In this document: piece by piece, positions 36,615-46,400 of the stretch | Position numbering within the stretch: position 1 is the stretch's first letter | Layout of the letters: every line of letters begins with the position of its first letter | Source: Afifella sp. IM 167 | Lineage (GTDB): Bacteria > Pseudomonadota > Alphaproteobacteria > Rhizobiales > Afifellaceae | Direction: 5' to 3' | NCBI RefSeq assembly: GCF_020144925.1 | Contig: NZ_NSLC01000004.1 | Coordinates: forward strand, 1-64,000 | Length of the DNA: 64,000 bases | The notes under the pieces: generated by a model | What the model saw: only the letters and a program-made list of their open reading frames with translations | The model's database searches: none | Told to the model about the DNA's origin: nothing | Translations under genes and position numbers: made by a program

Positions 36615-36857
36615 CTACCCTTTCCAGGAATAGACCCGGCCGCCGCCCTTCTTGCGGCCGGTGTCTTCCACACCCGGCAGGCGCCCAGCGCGCACGACTT
36701 CCAGAAAGTCCCGGCCGAGGCGCACCTTGTCGCCGACATAGAGCCGGTCCCAGTCCTCGCCCCAGATGGCGGGCAGATGGAATTCGCCGGGCGGCAGCTC
36801 GCCGATCCGCTTTCTCAGCCTTTCGACCGCTTCATCGTCAAGGCGCATCATCTTCAT
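36615..36857 (-). CDS. Small DUF1413-like protein
   Basis: The 80-residue protein reads LRKRIGELPPGEFHLPAIWG, DRLYVGDKVRLGRDFLEVV and ends in a Gly/Lys-rich tail. The pattern of an acidic start, a G-x-x-F strand, and GxxxxLGRxF resembles DUF1413, small proteins of unknown function. It is convergent with paoC and follows the SMR gene on its strand by 19 bases, so the two may be co-transcribed. Confidence 0.6.
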   Translation of the reverse strand: MKMMRLDDEAVERLRKRIGELPPGEFHLPAIWGEDWDRLYVGDKVRLGRDFLEVVRAGRLPGVEDTGRKKGGGRVYSWKG

Positions 36858-36876
36858 CGGCCTGATGCCCCCGGTC

Positions 36877-37218
36877 CTAGTGCGGGGCGGCGCGCGAAAA
36901 GAGGTTCACGATCGCCACGCCGGCGACAATGAGGCCAAGGCCGAGGAGCGCCGGCAGGTCGAGCTTCTGCCCCTGCCACAGCCAGGCGACGAGGCTGATG
37001 AGAACGATGCCCGCGCCCGACCAGATGGCGTAGACGACACCGGTCGGCATTACCCGCAGCGACAGGGAAAGGAAACCGAAGGCAACCGCATAGCCTGCCA
37101 CCGTGACGAGGCTCGGCCCCAGCCGCGTGAAGGCATCGCTGCGGGCGAGCGCCGTCGTGGCGATCACCTCGGCGACGATCGCGATGCCCAGGGTGAAATA
37201 GGTGAAAGCAGGCGACAT
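36877..37218 (-). CDS. Small multidrug resistance (SMR) transporter
   Basis: The 113-residue protein has four transmembrane helices and matches the EmrE/SugE family. The membrane glutamate that couples protons and drug is at residue 17 (VAEVIATTAL), corresponding to E14 of EmrE. The second helix (YAVAFGFLSLSLRVMPTGVVYAIWSGAGIVLISL) is typical of the quaternary-ammonium-transporting branch. It works as a dimer in the inner membrane. Confidence 0.92.
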   Translation of the reverse strand: MSPAFTYFTLGIAIVAEVIATTALARSDAFTRLGPSLVTVAGYAVAFGFLSLSLRVMPTGVVYAIWSGAGIVLISLVAWLWQGQKLDLPALLGLGLIVAGVAIVNLFSRAAPH

Positions 37219-37258
37219 CCGCCCTCCTTCGCCATGCCGGAAGCCGGCATGGCATGTT

Positions 37259-37840
37259 TCACCGCTCCTCGCGGCTGATCCACTTCTGCACGCTCGGCGC
37301 CTCGTAGGCCGCGAACCGGTCGATCAGCGCGGCGGGCCCGTCTTCCACCATCAGCATCGCCCGGTGCTCGGGGCGCATGAAGCGTTCCTCGGCCTGATGG
37401 TCGAGGAAGCCCACCAGCCCGTCATAGAAGCCGGCGACATTGAGAAGCCCGACGGGCTTTCGATGATGGCCGAGTTGGCCCCAGGTCCAGACCTCGAAGA
37501 CCTCCTCCAGCGTGCCGGCACCGCCCGGCAGCGCGATGAAGCCATCGGAAAGGTCGCCCATCATCGCCTTGCGCTCATGCATGGAGGCGACCTCGTGAAG
37601 CTCGGTGAGGCCGCGATGGGCGACCTCCTTGGCAACGAGGGCCTGCGGCATGACGCCGACCACGCGGCCGCCGGCGGCAAGCGCCGTATCGGCGAGGATG
37701 CCCATCAGGCCGACCTTCGCACCGCCATAGACGAGGGTGATGCCTCGCCCGGAGATCTCGGCCGCGAGCGCACGCGCCGCGGCGGCATATTCCGGTCGCG
37801 CGCCCTCGTTGGAGCCGCAGAAAACACAGAGCGCGCGCAT
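37259..37840 (-). CDS. LOG family protein (TIGR00730)
   Basis: The 193-residue Rossmann-fold protein has the LOG signatures PGGAGTLEEVFEVWTWGQLG and a GGAKVGLMGILAD nucleotide loop. LOG enzymes release free cytokinin base from nucleoside monophosphates in plants and some bacteria; many bacterial members hydrolyse AMP-like nucleotides and were formerly called lysine decarboxylases. Which substrate applies is unknown. Confidence 0.9.
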   Translation of the reverse strand: MRALCVFCGSNEGARPEYAAAARALAAEISGRGITLVYGGAKVGLMGILADTALAAGGRVVGVMPQALVAKEVAHRGLTELHEVASMHERKAMMGDLSDGFIALPGGAGTLEEVFEVWTWGQLGHHRKPVGLLNVAGFYDGLVGFLDHQAEERFMRPEHRAMLMVEDGPAALIDRFAAYEAPSVQKWISREER

Positions 37841-37857
37841 GGCTTCGGCTCCGTTCC

Positions 37858-39252
37858 CTATTTGCCGAGGGCGCAGAGGATGCGGGCCCAGGAGCGGGCG
37901 CCGCCATGGAAGCTCTTCAGGTTGTACTTCTCGTTCGGCGAATGGATGCGGTCATCGTCGAGCGCGAAGCCGACCAGCACGGTGTCGAGCCCGAGGATGC
38001 GCTTGAACTGGGCGACGATGGGGATCGAGCCGCCCATGGCCGTCAGCTTGGCCTCCTTGCCCCATTCCTCGGAAAGCGCCTTGAGGGAGGTCTTCACCCA
38101 GTCGCTGTCGGAAGGCTGGGTGATCGCCCCCTCGCCGCCATGGCTCTTGAAGGCGACCTTGCAGTCGGCCGGGATGCGCTCGCGCACGAAGGCGTAAAAG
38201 GCCTCGCGGATCTTGTCCGGGTCCTGCTCGCCGACGAGGCGGAAGGAGATCTTCGCCGAGGCCTTGGACGGAATGACCGTCTTGCCGCCCTCGCCCGTAT
38301 AGCCGCCGATGATGCCGTTCACTTCCGCCGTCGGGCGCGCCCAGGTCTGCTCCAGCGCCGAATAGCCCTTTTCGCCCGCCGGAAGCGAAAGGCCGATCTC
38401 GTCCATGAAGGCTTTCTCGTCGAAGCCGAGGCTTTCCCACTCGGCCTTTTCCTCGGCCGTCAGCTCCTTCACCCCGTCGTAGAAGCCGGGGATCTGGATG
38501 CGGCCGTCATCGTCGCGCAGATCCGCCAGCAGCTTGGCAAGGACATGGATCGGGTTGCGCGCCGCCGAGCCGTAATGGCCGGAATGCAGGTCGTGCGAGG
38601 GGCCCTCGACGAAGAGTTCCTCATAGAGGAGGCCGCGCAGGCGCGTTGCGATCGCCGGGGTGTCGGCGTCCCACATGCCGGTGTCGCAGACGAAGGCGAT
38701 GTCCGCTTTCAGCTCCTCGGCGTTCTCCTTGAGGAACGGCACCATGGAAGGGCTCGCCGATTCCTCCTCGCCCTCCAGAAGGATGGTCACGTTGACCGGC
38801 AGCGCGCCCGTCTCCTCCATCAGCGCGCGGGCGGCCTCGAAGAAGGTCATGAACTGGCCCTTGTCGTCGGACGAGCCGCGACCGAGGATTTTTGCCTTGC
38901 CGCCCTCGCCGGCCACCTTCGGCTCGAAGGGCGGGTTGTCCCAGAGCTCCAGCGGATCGACCGGCTGCACGTCGTAATGGCCGTAGAAGAGAATGTGCGG
39001 CCTGCCCTCGCCCGCGCCCTTGTAGTGGCCGACCACCATCGGATGGCCGATCGTCTTCCGCACCGAAGCCTCGAAGCCGATCTCGTTGAGCTGGCCGGCG
39101 CAATATTCCGCGGCCTTGCGGCAGTCGTCGGCATAGGCCGGATCGGCCGAAATGGACGGGATGCAGACGAGTTCGAAAAGGCGCTCAAGGGCCGGGCCTT
39201 CGACGGCGGAATCGATACGGGCGAGGGTGTTGTGAAGCATGTGGGCCTTCAT
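37858..39252 (-). CDS. M20 family dipeptidase
   Basis: The 464-residue zinc peptidase belongs to the M20/M25/M40 (CNDP-like) family. Metal ligands are visible in ILFYGHYDVQPVDP, GRGSSDDKGQFM and the catalytic Glu pair in LLEGEEESASP. The dimerisation insert starts about residue 210. It hydrolyses dipeptides or N-acyl amino acids in the cytoplasm. The start at 39252 or the ATG twelve bases later are both plausible. Confidence 0.92.
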   Translation of the reverse strand: MKAHMLHNTLARIDSAVEGPALERLFELVCIPSISADPAYADDCRKAAEYCAGQLNEIGFEASVRKTIGHPMVVGHYKGAGEGRPHILFYGHYDVQPVDPLELWDNPPFEPKVAGEGGKAKILGRGSSDDKGQFMTFFEAARALMEETGALPVNVTILLEGEEESASPSMVPFLKENAEELKADIAFVCDTGMWDADTPAIATRLRGLLYEELFVEGPSHDLHSGHYGSAARNPIHVLAKLLADLRDDDGRIQIPGFYDGVKELTAEEKAEWESLGFDEKAFMDEIGLSLPAGEKGYSALEQTWARPTAEVNGIIGGYTGEGGKTVIPSKASAKISFRLVGEQDPDKIREAFYAFVRERIPADCKVAFKSHGGEGAITQPSDSDWVKTSLKALSEEWGKEAKLTAMGGSIPIVAQFKRILGLDTVLVGFALDDDRIHSPNEKYNLKSFHGGARSWARILCALGK

Positions 39253-39336
39253 GGATGGGGCGCTGGATGCGCCGCGGAGCGTTTCCGGCTCAGTAGCCGA
39301 TTGCGGGGCCGGGGCGCAAATGGCCGACGCGCCGCC

Positions 39337-41937
39337 TCAGCCACCTTCGCTCAGCAATTCGGCGAATTTCTTCGCCATGCTCTGCGCCGTATAGGGCTTT
39401 TGCAGGACAAGGCGGCCCCGATGCTCCTCGGGAAGGTCGGTATCCTCGCCATACCCCGTGGCGAAAAGGAAGGGCACACCGGCGGCGGCGAGCTCGTCGG
39501 CGAGCGGAAAGCTCGTCTGGTCGCCGAGATTGACGTCGAGAAGCGCCATGTCGATCTGATGGGCGGCGATCACCTGGCGCGCTTCGGCAATCCCCGTGCA
39601 GACATGCACCGAAGGCGCGCCGAGATCGGCAAGGATGCTTTCGGCATCAAGGGCGATGATAAGGCTATCTTCCACGAGGAGCACGTTGCGCTCCAGAAGG
39701 ATCGCCCCGTTCGCCCTGGCGGCGGCGGGCCGCGCCTCCAGGCTTGCCGGTTCCGGCGCCTCGCCTTCGGCAAAGGAGACATAGCGCGAAGGGATGACGA
39801 AGTTCGCCTTCAGCCCGGAAAGCTCGAAAACGACTTCCGCCTCGCCCTTCAGGTCGAAGGGGATGGAGCGGTTGATGATCGTCGTGCCGAAGCCCTGGCG
39901 CGTCGGCGCCTTGACGGCCGGGCCGCCATGCTCGCGCCAGGCGATGTTCAGGCTGCCGTCCTTGCGCCGATCCCAGGCGATGTCGATGGCGCCGTTGTCG
40001 GAAAGGCTGCCGTATTTGGCGCTGTTGGTCAGAAGCTCGTGGAAGACGAGGGCGACGGTGGAAAAGGCCTCCGGCGTCAGCAGCGCTTCCCGGCCGGAGA
40101 CGGTGACGCGATCGGCCTTCGGCCCGAGATAGGCTGCCGCCTCCGCCTCCAGAAGCGCACGCAGCGGCGCCGGCGCCCAGTGGTCGCGGGTGATCTGGTC
40201 GTGCGCCATCGCCAGCGCCTGCAGGCGGCTGTCGAGCTGGCCGACATAGGATTCAATTGTGCGCGAAGAGACCCGCGTCTGGCGTACAAGGCCTCGGATC
40301 AGGCTCAGAATGTTGCGGACGCGGTGGTTGAGTTCCGCGATCAAAAGTTCCTGTCGCTCATTTGCCTGCTGGCGGAAGCGGTTAGCTTCCTCGGTCAGGC
40401 GCAGCACCGTCTCGATGAGGGCGATGCGGATCGCCTCGCCGACGCGTCTTTCCGCAGACGTAAAAGGACGCGAGCGTCCGCGCACCAGCTCCGACCATTT
40501 CTCAAAGCTCTTGCGCGGCGTCAGCCGGTCGCCGTTCGGCCCGGCCTCCACCGGCTTCGTCGGATCGCCGGCCCATTCGACGCTCTGCACGAATTCCTGG
40601 CGGAAGAGCACGACATAATCGCGCGGCAGGCGCGAGACGGGAATGGCGAGGAGCCCGGCCACCCTTCCGCCCGCCACCTCGCGCCCGAGAAGGGCCGACA
40701 GGCTGTCGGTGGAAAAGACCTCGCCGGAAGCCGCCGCGTTCAGCCTGCCGACGATCGCCTCGAATTCCTCCCGGTCCGGGGCGATGCCGGCAAGGGCGTA
40801 TTCGCCCTCCAGCCAGACGCCGATGCCGTCGCAGGGAATGGTCTGCGAAATGCTCTCGGCGAGCCATTCGGGGTTTTCCAGGAGCGAGGCGTCGTCGGCC
40901 ACGGAGGCGACGATGCGGTCGGCGACGCGGCGGCCCTCGATCTCGAACTCGCCGGCGAGCCGGCGCTCGCGGCTTTCAAGCCGGGAGGCGAAGAGCTGGG
41001 CGAAGAGCTCGGCGACGGAGCGGCGCTCGAAGGAAGGCAGGAGCGGCTTGTAATGATGGCAGGCGAAGAGGCCCCAGAGCCTTCCCTCCACGACGATGGA
41101 GATCGACAGCGAAGCCGCCACCCCCATGTTCTTCAGATATTCGATGTGGATCGAGGAGACGGCCCGCAGGATCGACATGGAAAGGTCGAGCGGGCGCCCC
41201 TTGGCGTCGAGCGCCGGGACGACCGGCACCGGCTCGGCGTTCACGTCGGCAATGATGCGAAAGAGGTTCCTCAGATAAAGGATGCGCGCCTGCGCCGGGA
41301 TATCGGAGGCGGGATAATGCAGGCCGAGGAAGGAGCCGATGCCCGGCCGCACGGCCTCGGCCATCACCTCGCCGGCGCCCTCCTCGTCGAAACGGTAGAC
41401 CATGACGCGGTCGAAGCCGGTGAGCGCCCGCACCTGGCGCGCGCCCTCGCGCAGGAGCCCGTCGAGGCCGCTCGCCTGTTCCAGCCGGGACATCATGGAG
41501 CGCACGGTGCTCGCCGCGGAACTTGCGGCGCCCGCATCGGAAGGCTCGCCCTCGATGACGATCTGGCCGTCCACCATGTGCACGGCGACGTCGAAGGCCT
41601 TTTCGGCCGGGCCGAGCGGCAGGGCAAGGAGGCGCTCCACCGCATCGGTGCCGCGCATGACGGTGAGGCCGTTGCGGATGGCGTGCAGCGCCTTCTCGCC
41701 GATCAGCTCCACCACCGGGCGGCCGATCGCCTCTTCGGGGGAAAGGCCGAGGAAATCGGCAAGGTTCGCCGAGGCGCGGGCGACGTTCCAGTCGGCGGAG
41801 GCGGCGAGCAGAAAGCCGAAAGGCTGGATCGCGCCGAGCTGGTGGATCGGCTCGCGGTCGCAGTTCGTCAGATCGACGGTCGGGCCAGACAAGGTGGGGC
41901 CAGACAAGGTGGGGGCAGACAGGATGGGGGCAGGCAA
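39337..41937 (-). CDS. bphP: Bacteriophytochrome HWE histidine kinase with receiver domain
   Basis: The 866-codon protein is a red/far-red photoreceptor. PAS: biliverdin-binding C26 in LTNCDREPIHQ. GAF: YPASDIPAQ (D212) and SIHIEYLKNMGV (H264). PHY: tongue motifs WAG (454-456) and PRKSF (474-478). Then an HWE kinase with phospho-acceptor H538 (AELNHRVRN) and a C-terminal receiver domain (ALLDVNLGDQ). The fused receiver is typical of bathy and hybrid phytochromes of this order. The start is unusual: no ATG exists in the first part, only TTG codons inside a 15-base tandem repeat, of which 41937 is the farthest. No haem oxygenase gene is nearby for biliverdin supply. Confidence 0.92.
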   Translation of the reverse strand: MPAPILSAPTLSGPTLSGPTVDLTNCDREPIHQLGAIQPFGFLLAASADWNVARASANLADFLGLSPEEAIGRPVVELIGEKALHAIRNGLTVMRGTDAVERLLALPLGPAEKAFDVAVHMVDGQIVIEGEPSDAGAASSAASTVRSMMSRLEQASGLDGLLREGARQVRALTGFDRVMVYRFDEEGAGEVMAEAVRPGIGSFLGLHYPASDIPAQARILYLRNLFRIIADVNAEPVPVVPALDAKGRPLDLSMSILRAVSSIHIEYLKNMGVAASLSISIVVEGRLWGLFACHHYKPLLPSFERRSVAELFAQLFASRLESRERRLAGEFEIEGRRVADRIVASVADDASLLENPEWLAESISQTIPCDGIGVWLEGEYALAGIAPDREEFEAIVGRLNAAASGEVFSTDSLSALLGREVAGGRVAGLLAIPVSRLPRDYVVLFRQEFVQSVEWAGDPTKPVEAGPNGDRLTPRKSFEKWSELVRGRSRPFTSAERRVGEAIRIALIETVLRLTEEANRFRQQANERQELLIAELNHRVRNILSLIRGLVRQTRVSSRTIESYVGQLDSRLQALAMAHDQITRDHWAPAPLRALLEAEAAAYLGPKADRVTVSGREALLTPEAFSTVALVFHELLTNSAKYGSLSDNGAIDIAWDRRKDGSLNIAWREHGGPAVKAPTRQGFGTTIINRSIPFDLKGEAEVVFELSGLKANFVIPSRYVSFAEGEAPEPASLEARPAAARANGAILLERNVLLVEDSLIIALDAESILADLGAPSVHVCTGIAEARQVIAAHQIDMALLDVNLGDQTSFPLADELAAAGVPFLFATGYGEDTDLPEEHRGRLVLQKPYTAQSMAKKFAELLSEGG

Positions 41938-41946
41938 GATGGGGTC
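41883..41946. repeat. 15-base tandem repeat at the bphP start
   Basis: About four degenerate copies of a 15-base unit (GGCCAGACAAGGTGG on the plus strand) encode Ser-Gly-Pro-Thr-Leu-type pentapeptides at the N-terminus of the phytochrome. Every copy keeps a TTG or CTG in frame. Copy number changes would be in frame. Confidence 0.8.
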
Positions 41947-42170
41947 AACTCACTTCGGGCTGCTTCTCCGGCGCAGGGCCGGGGCGCCACGCTGAACTCG
42001 TTAGATTGCAAACGCTCCAGCGGCAACGCGGTTTCAATAAGCCGCCTTAAACCGCGCAGAAAAGCGGCGTTTCGCCGGACGAAAAGGGCGCAGCGGCGCC
42101 TTTTCTTCGGGCGCGCCGGCGGGGTCTTGAACGGTTCGGCAGCGGGGTCTTAGGCGGCGCCGCGGCGGCC

Positions 42171-42491
42171 TCAGGGGCAGTCGCTATCGCGCACGTAGCG
42201 GGCCTTGACGAAGCCGCTTCTCACCCGGTCCCCGTCATAATGGGTGACCGGGCACCAGCGCTGCGCCCAGGGGCGCGAGGCGGGCGCGCAGGGCGCGTCC
42301 AGATGAACGATACCGTGCCGGCCGGGGACGAGAATATCGACGATGCCGGCGGCGGCCGAGGGCCCGGCGCGCATGTTGAGCGGATCGCTGGAAGCCACGT
42401 TGACGACCACGAGGCAGCCCGGCCCGGAGGTGGCGTGCGCGGGAGCCGCGAGAGCGAGAAGCAGAACCGCGACAGGGCCGAGAAGCTTCAA
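42171..42491 (-). CDS. Secreted SH3-like domain protein
   Basis: This protein of about 106 residues has a signal peptide (LLGPVAVLLLALAAPAHA) and a bacterial SH3 domain (LNMRAGPSAAAGIVDILVPGRHGIV) with four cysteines. I choose a TTG start at 42491 because GGAGG lies five bases before it and it begins the signal peptide; the frame upstream to 42530 has no ATG. SH3_3 domains often bind cell-wall peptides. It stands alone between bphP and yqhA, on the bphP strand. Confidence 0.72.
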   Translation of the reverse strand: MKLLGPVAVLLLALAAPAHATSGPGCLVVVNVASSDPLNMRAGPSAAAGIVDILVPGRHGIVHLDAPCAPASRPWAQRWCPVTHYDGDRVRSGFVKARYVRDSDCP

Positions 42492-42714
42492 TTTCGCCTC
42501 CGGGTGGGCGCCCCCAAGTGTAGCCCGCAAGTGGAGCCCGCAAGGTTAGCAGAAACGCCGCCGCGGGACGAGACGATCTCCCAAAGCCCCGGAAAACCGC
42601 GCTCCCGGCGCCTTTCGGCGATTGACGGCAGGCACCCCCCTCCCCATCTGATCGCCGCCCAGAGAGCGGCCGCCAAGCCGGTGCAGTCGAAGCGAACGAG
42701 AGAGGGGGGACGGG

Positions 42715-43248
42715 ATGGACAAGAACCAGATCGAGCGCGGGTTCGAGCGGGGGCTCTTCGCCTCGCGCTGGCTGATGGCGCCGATGTATCTCGGCCTCGT
42801 CGTCTCGCTGGCGATGCTGGTCATCGTCTTCGCCCGCGAGGTCGCCTATTATGCGCCGCAGACCTTCACCATGTCGTCGGAGGACGCGATCCTCGCCGTC
42901 CTGACGCTGGTGGACCTGACGCTCGCCGGCAACCTCCTCCTCATCGTGCTCTTTTCGGGCTATGAGGCCTTCGTCTCCAAGATGGACATCGAGGCGACGA
43001 GCGACCGGCCGGAATGGATGGGCAAGGTCGATTTCTCGGGCCTGAAGCTGAAGCTGATCGCCTCCATCGTGGCGATCTCGGGCATCCATCTCCTCAAGCG
43101 CTTCATGGAGATCGGCGAGGCGCATGCCGAAACGCCCTTCTCGGAGCCGCAACTGCGCTGGCTCGTCATCATCCACCTCACCTTCGTCGTCTCCGGTGTG
43201 CTGCTGGCGGCGATGGACTGGGTCTCGGCGAAGACGAAGAAGGGGTGA
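42715..43248 (+). CDS. UPF0114 (YqhA) membrane protein
   Basis: The 177-residue protein has four transmembrane helices and matches UPF0114: FERGLFASRWLMAPMYLGLV, LTLVDLTLAGNLLLIVLFSGYE and KLIASIVAISGIHLLK. A purine-rich ribosome site precedes the ATG. Its role is unknown; a transport or stress function is sometimes suggested for the family. Confidence 0.92.
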   Translation: MDKNQIERGFERGLFASRWLMAPMYLGLVVSLAMLVIVFAREVAYYAPQTFTMSSEDAILAVLTLVDLTLAGNLLLIVLFSGYEAFVSKMDIEATSDRPEWMGKVDFSGLKLKLIASIVAISGIHLLKRFMEIGEAHAETPFSEPQLRWLVIIHLTFVVSGVLLAAMDWVSAKTKKG

Positions 43249-43413
43249 GGGGGAAGACTGAGCAAGCGGGCCAGAGCACCGACAGAACGGCGGAGACTCG
43301 TCGGTGGTGACTGTCAAACTTGCGAGCAATTACAATATAGGCACCAGTCAGACATATTAATTTTCCTCAGCGACTCGCGTATCAAAGCCGTTGGCTTGTG
43401 ATTGTGAGGCGCG

Positions 43414-46400
43414 ATGGTCGATGTAGATTTCAGGAGTTTCTCACCCCGCTCGTTTGAACGCTTTGCTCAAGCTATGGCTCAGCATGTCCTAGGCAACGGT
43501 CTGCTAATTTTTGGCGATGGCCCTGATGGCGGGCGCGAAGCTGCATTCGACGGCACACTCAACTACCCAAGCGAGGCAGACAAGTGGTCTGGCTACACTA
43601 TCATGCAGGCAAAGTTCCTGCAGGTACCGGGGGAAGCGCACCAAGACGCCGACTGGCTCGTCGGACAATTGCGTGAGGAGCTGGACAAATTCGCCGGTCC
43701 GGAATCGGAGCTTCGCGAACCTGACTATTACATTCTAGTCACGAATGCTCGCCTCTCACCGATGCCCGCGAACAAGCGCAGAGCAGGTGGTCAAGCCAAG
43801 ATCGACACGGTGTTCAAGGAGTATCAGGGCAAACTTGGCCTGAAAGGTTGGCGCGTCTGGCACCTCGACCAATTGAATAGCCTGCTTGCAAACGCAGATG
43901 CCCTGCGGCGCTCCTACGCCGCTTGGCTCACAGGCAGCGACGTCATCGCCAAACTGATTGAGAGTCTGGACCTAAGGTCGCAGGCTTTCAATGGCGCGAT
44001 GTACCGCTATCTGGCGCGTGAGCTGCGCTCGCATCAGCCACTCCGCCTCCAACAGGCTGGTCACAGCGGCGATGCGCGGACGATGATCGAGGACGTGTTC
44101 ATTGATTTACCCTTCAAGCCCTTTGGCAAGGCCGTGAGGGAAGATTCTGAGCGCCTGCTCCTTGTCGATCTGCTTGAGTGGTCCCGAGATCGGCTCGACG
44201 TAAGCAGCGCCAAGGCACAGCGTACTCAGTCGTTCGGTCGGCCGGAACGCGTGCTGCTGCTCGGTGGGCCTGGCCAGGGGAAGTCCACGGTCACGCAGTT
44301 CTTGGCACAAATCTTTCGCGCAAACATGTTGGCGGCCGATCGACAGGACGAGATCAGTTCTGAGATTAGAGCAATCGTCGAGAGCACGCTTAACAAAGCA
44401 TCGAAGATTGGATTGACAGTTTCGGTGCCACGACGTTTCCCTTTGCGCATCGACCTGCCTAACTTCGCTGACACTTTGTCGAAAGGGAGCGCTGACGGGG
44501 CACGGCGAACACTAATCGGCTACTTGGCCGATCATATTGCCGCCGTGGCAGAAACCAGCGTCGATATCGAGGATCTTCGCACTTGGATCCGGGAGTATCC
44601 TTGTGCACTTATCCTCGACGGGCTCGACGAGGTGCCAACCAGCGCCGACCGCACCTCGGTTATCCGTGCAATCAATGAATTTTGGGACGACGCGCCAAAC
44701 GCGGACGCACTGATGGTCGTCACCACACGCCCGCAAGGCTACAATGACGAGCTAGATCCAGCTTACTACGATAAGCTTGAGATGACGCCGCTGGGGCCCT
44801 TGCGCGCAGTCGCGTGCGCGGAGAAGCTCGCTGTTAATCGGATCACCGATTTGGTCCATCGCCAGCGTGTATTGGAACGTCTGCGCGAGGCAGCAAAGGC
44901 GGCGACCACCGCCCGGCTGATGGTCAGTCCGTTGCAGGTCGCGATCATGCTGGCGCTGATTGACCAGCGCGGCGATGCTCCCACCGATCGCTGGAGCTTG
45001 TTTGACAAGTACTTTGGCGTTGTGCTCGAGCGCGAACAGGCGAAGGCCGGACCCACCGGGCACGCAATGCGGCACTGGGGCAGGCAGATCGTCGCGGTCC
45101 ACCACAAGGTGGGATTTCTACTACACGTCGAGGCAGAGAAGCGAGGCAATTCGGAGGCATATCTTTCATTCGAAGAGTTCGCCAAAGTCATACGCGGACA
45201 ACTCTCGGATGAAGGCTATGAGGGGGAGGAGCTTGAGCAGAATACCGCACAGCTAGTGTCCGGCTCAACCGAACGTTTGGTTCTGCTCGTTCAACGCGAG
45301 GAGGGCCGCTTCAGCTTCGAAGTCCGCTCACTGCAGGAATTTATGGCGGCCGCCTATCTGATGAGCGGACGCGAGGCGACCGTTCAGAAGCGGTTGCGCA
45401 CCGTCGCCAGTTGTGCCCATTGGCTCCATGTCTTCCAGATCGCCGCTAGCAAATGCTTCGCTATCGCCGATGCTGAACAATATCGCGACACAATCGTCAC
45501 TCTATGTCGAGACCTCAACGAGAATGGGAGCCCGATCGACCGACTGCTGCGCACAGGCTCGGTTCTCGCACTCGCTTTGCTGGATGATGGCCTCGCATAC
45601 GACCAGCCCAAATATCGCCGCCTGTTGTTCTTTCTCGCGCTTGAGTTGCTTGATGCGGGACCAGCCGCGCTTCCGGAATCACTGTCCACACACTGCGAGC
45701 GCGAGCCTATACGAACGGTTGAGAAGGTTCGGCCTTATTTTGCTTCTACTTTGAAATCTCGACGTCGTGCGGCGTGGGTTTTGGCTATTCGTTGCGCCAC
45801 GGCCGGACAGAGCTGGGCCGAAACTCTCTTGAAGGACTTCTGGCCGCACGATTCTGACGAGGTGGTTGAGTTATTCGCTCAACGCATCGACGTACCGGAG
45901 GACTCTTGGCTCTATGTTCGCATGCGCGCAGCGATGGAAGCCACTTCTCCTCGCGACGCTCGAGAATGCGTGCTCAAGTCTGAGAATGGACGTAGCTGGG
46001 TATCTGGAGCGCGCATGATCGAATCTATGCCGGTGCTTCACTTGCTGGACGTCAGCCCCTTCAGGCCTGGGCACACTGCAATCCGTCTTAGCGGAGCAGA
46101 GACTCCGCTGCATCTGAGCTTCTGCAAACTCCGCCTCACTTCGAAACAGAGCGAAGCATATGAGGACCTACCACAAACACCCGCCTGGGTGTCGCTTCGG
46201 GCAGTCCGAGATTTTCATCACGCTCCCAGCAGAAGCTTGCTTGCAGATTTATTGGAGCAGGCGGTCCAGCAAGACTGGCTGTCACTCTACGAATCTATTA
46301 CTGACAGGATACCTTGGCCTTTGGCCTCGCTTGTACGTGTTTGCGGCTTGGCCGATGATCCCAGCGCAGTGATTTCTCAGGTGCGGACGGGGCTGTTTGG

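Noticed and set aside
37906-42153. A 1415-codon open frame on the plus strand.
   Set aside because: It is antisense to the M20 peptidase and bacteriophytochrome genes; high G+C removes stops in this frame and the translation is low-complexity and unlike any domain.
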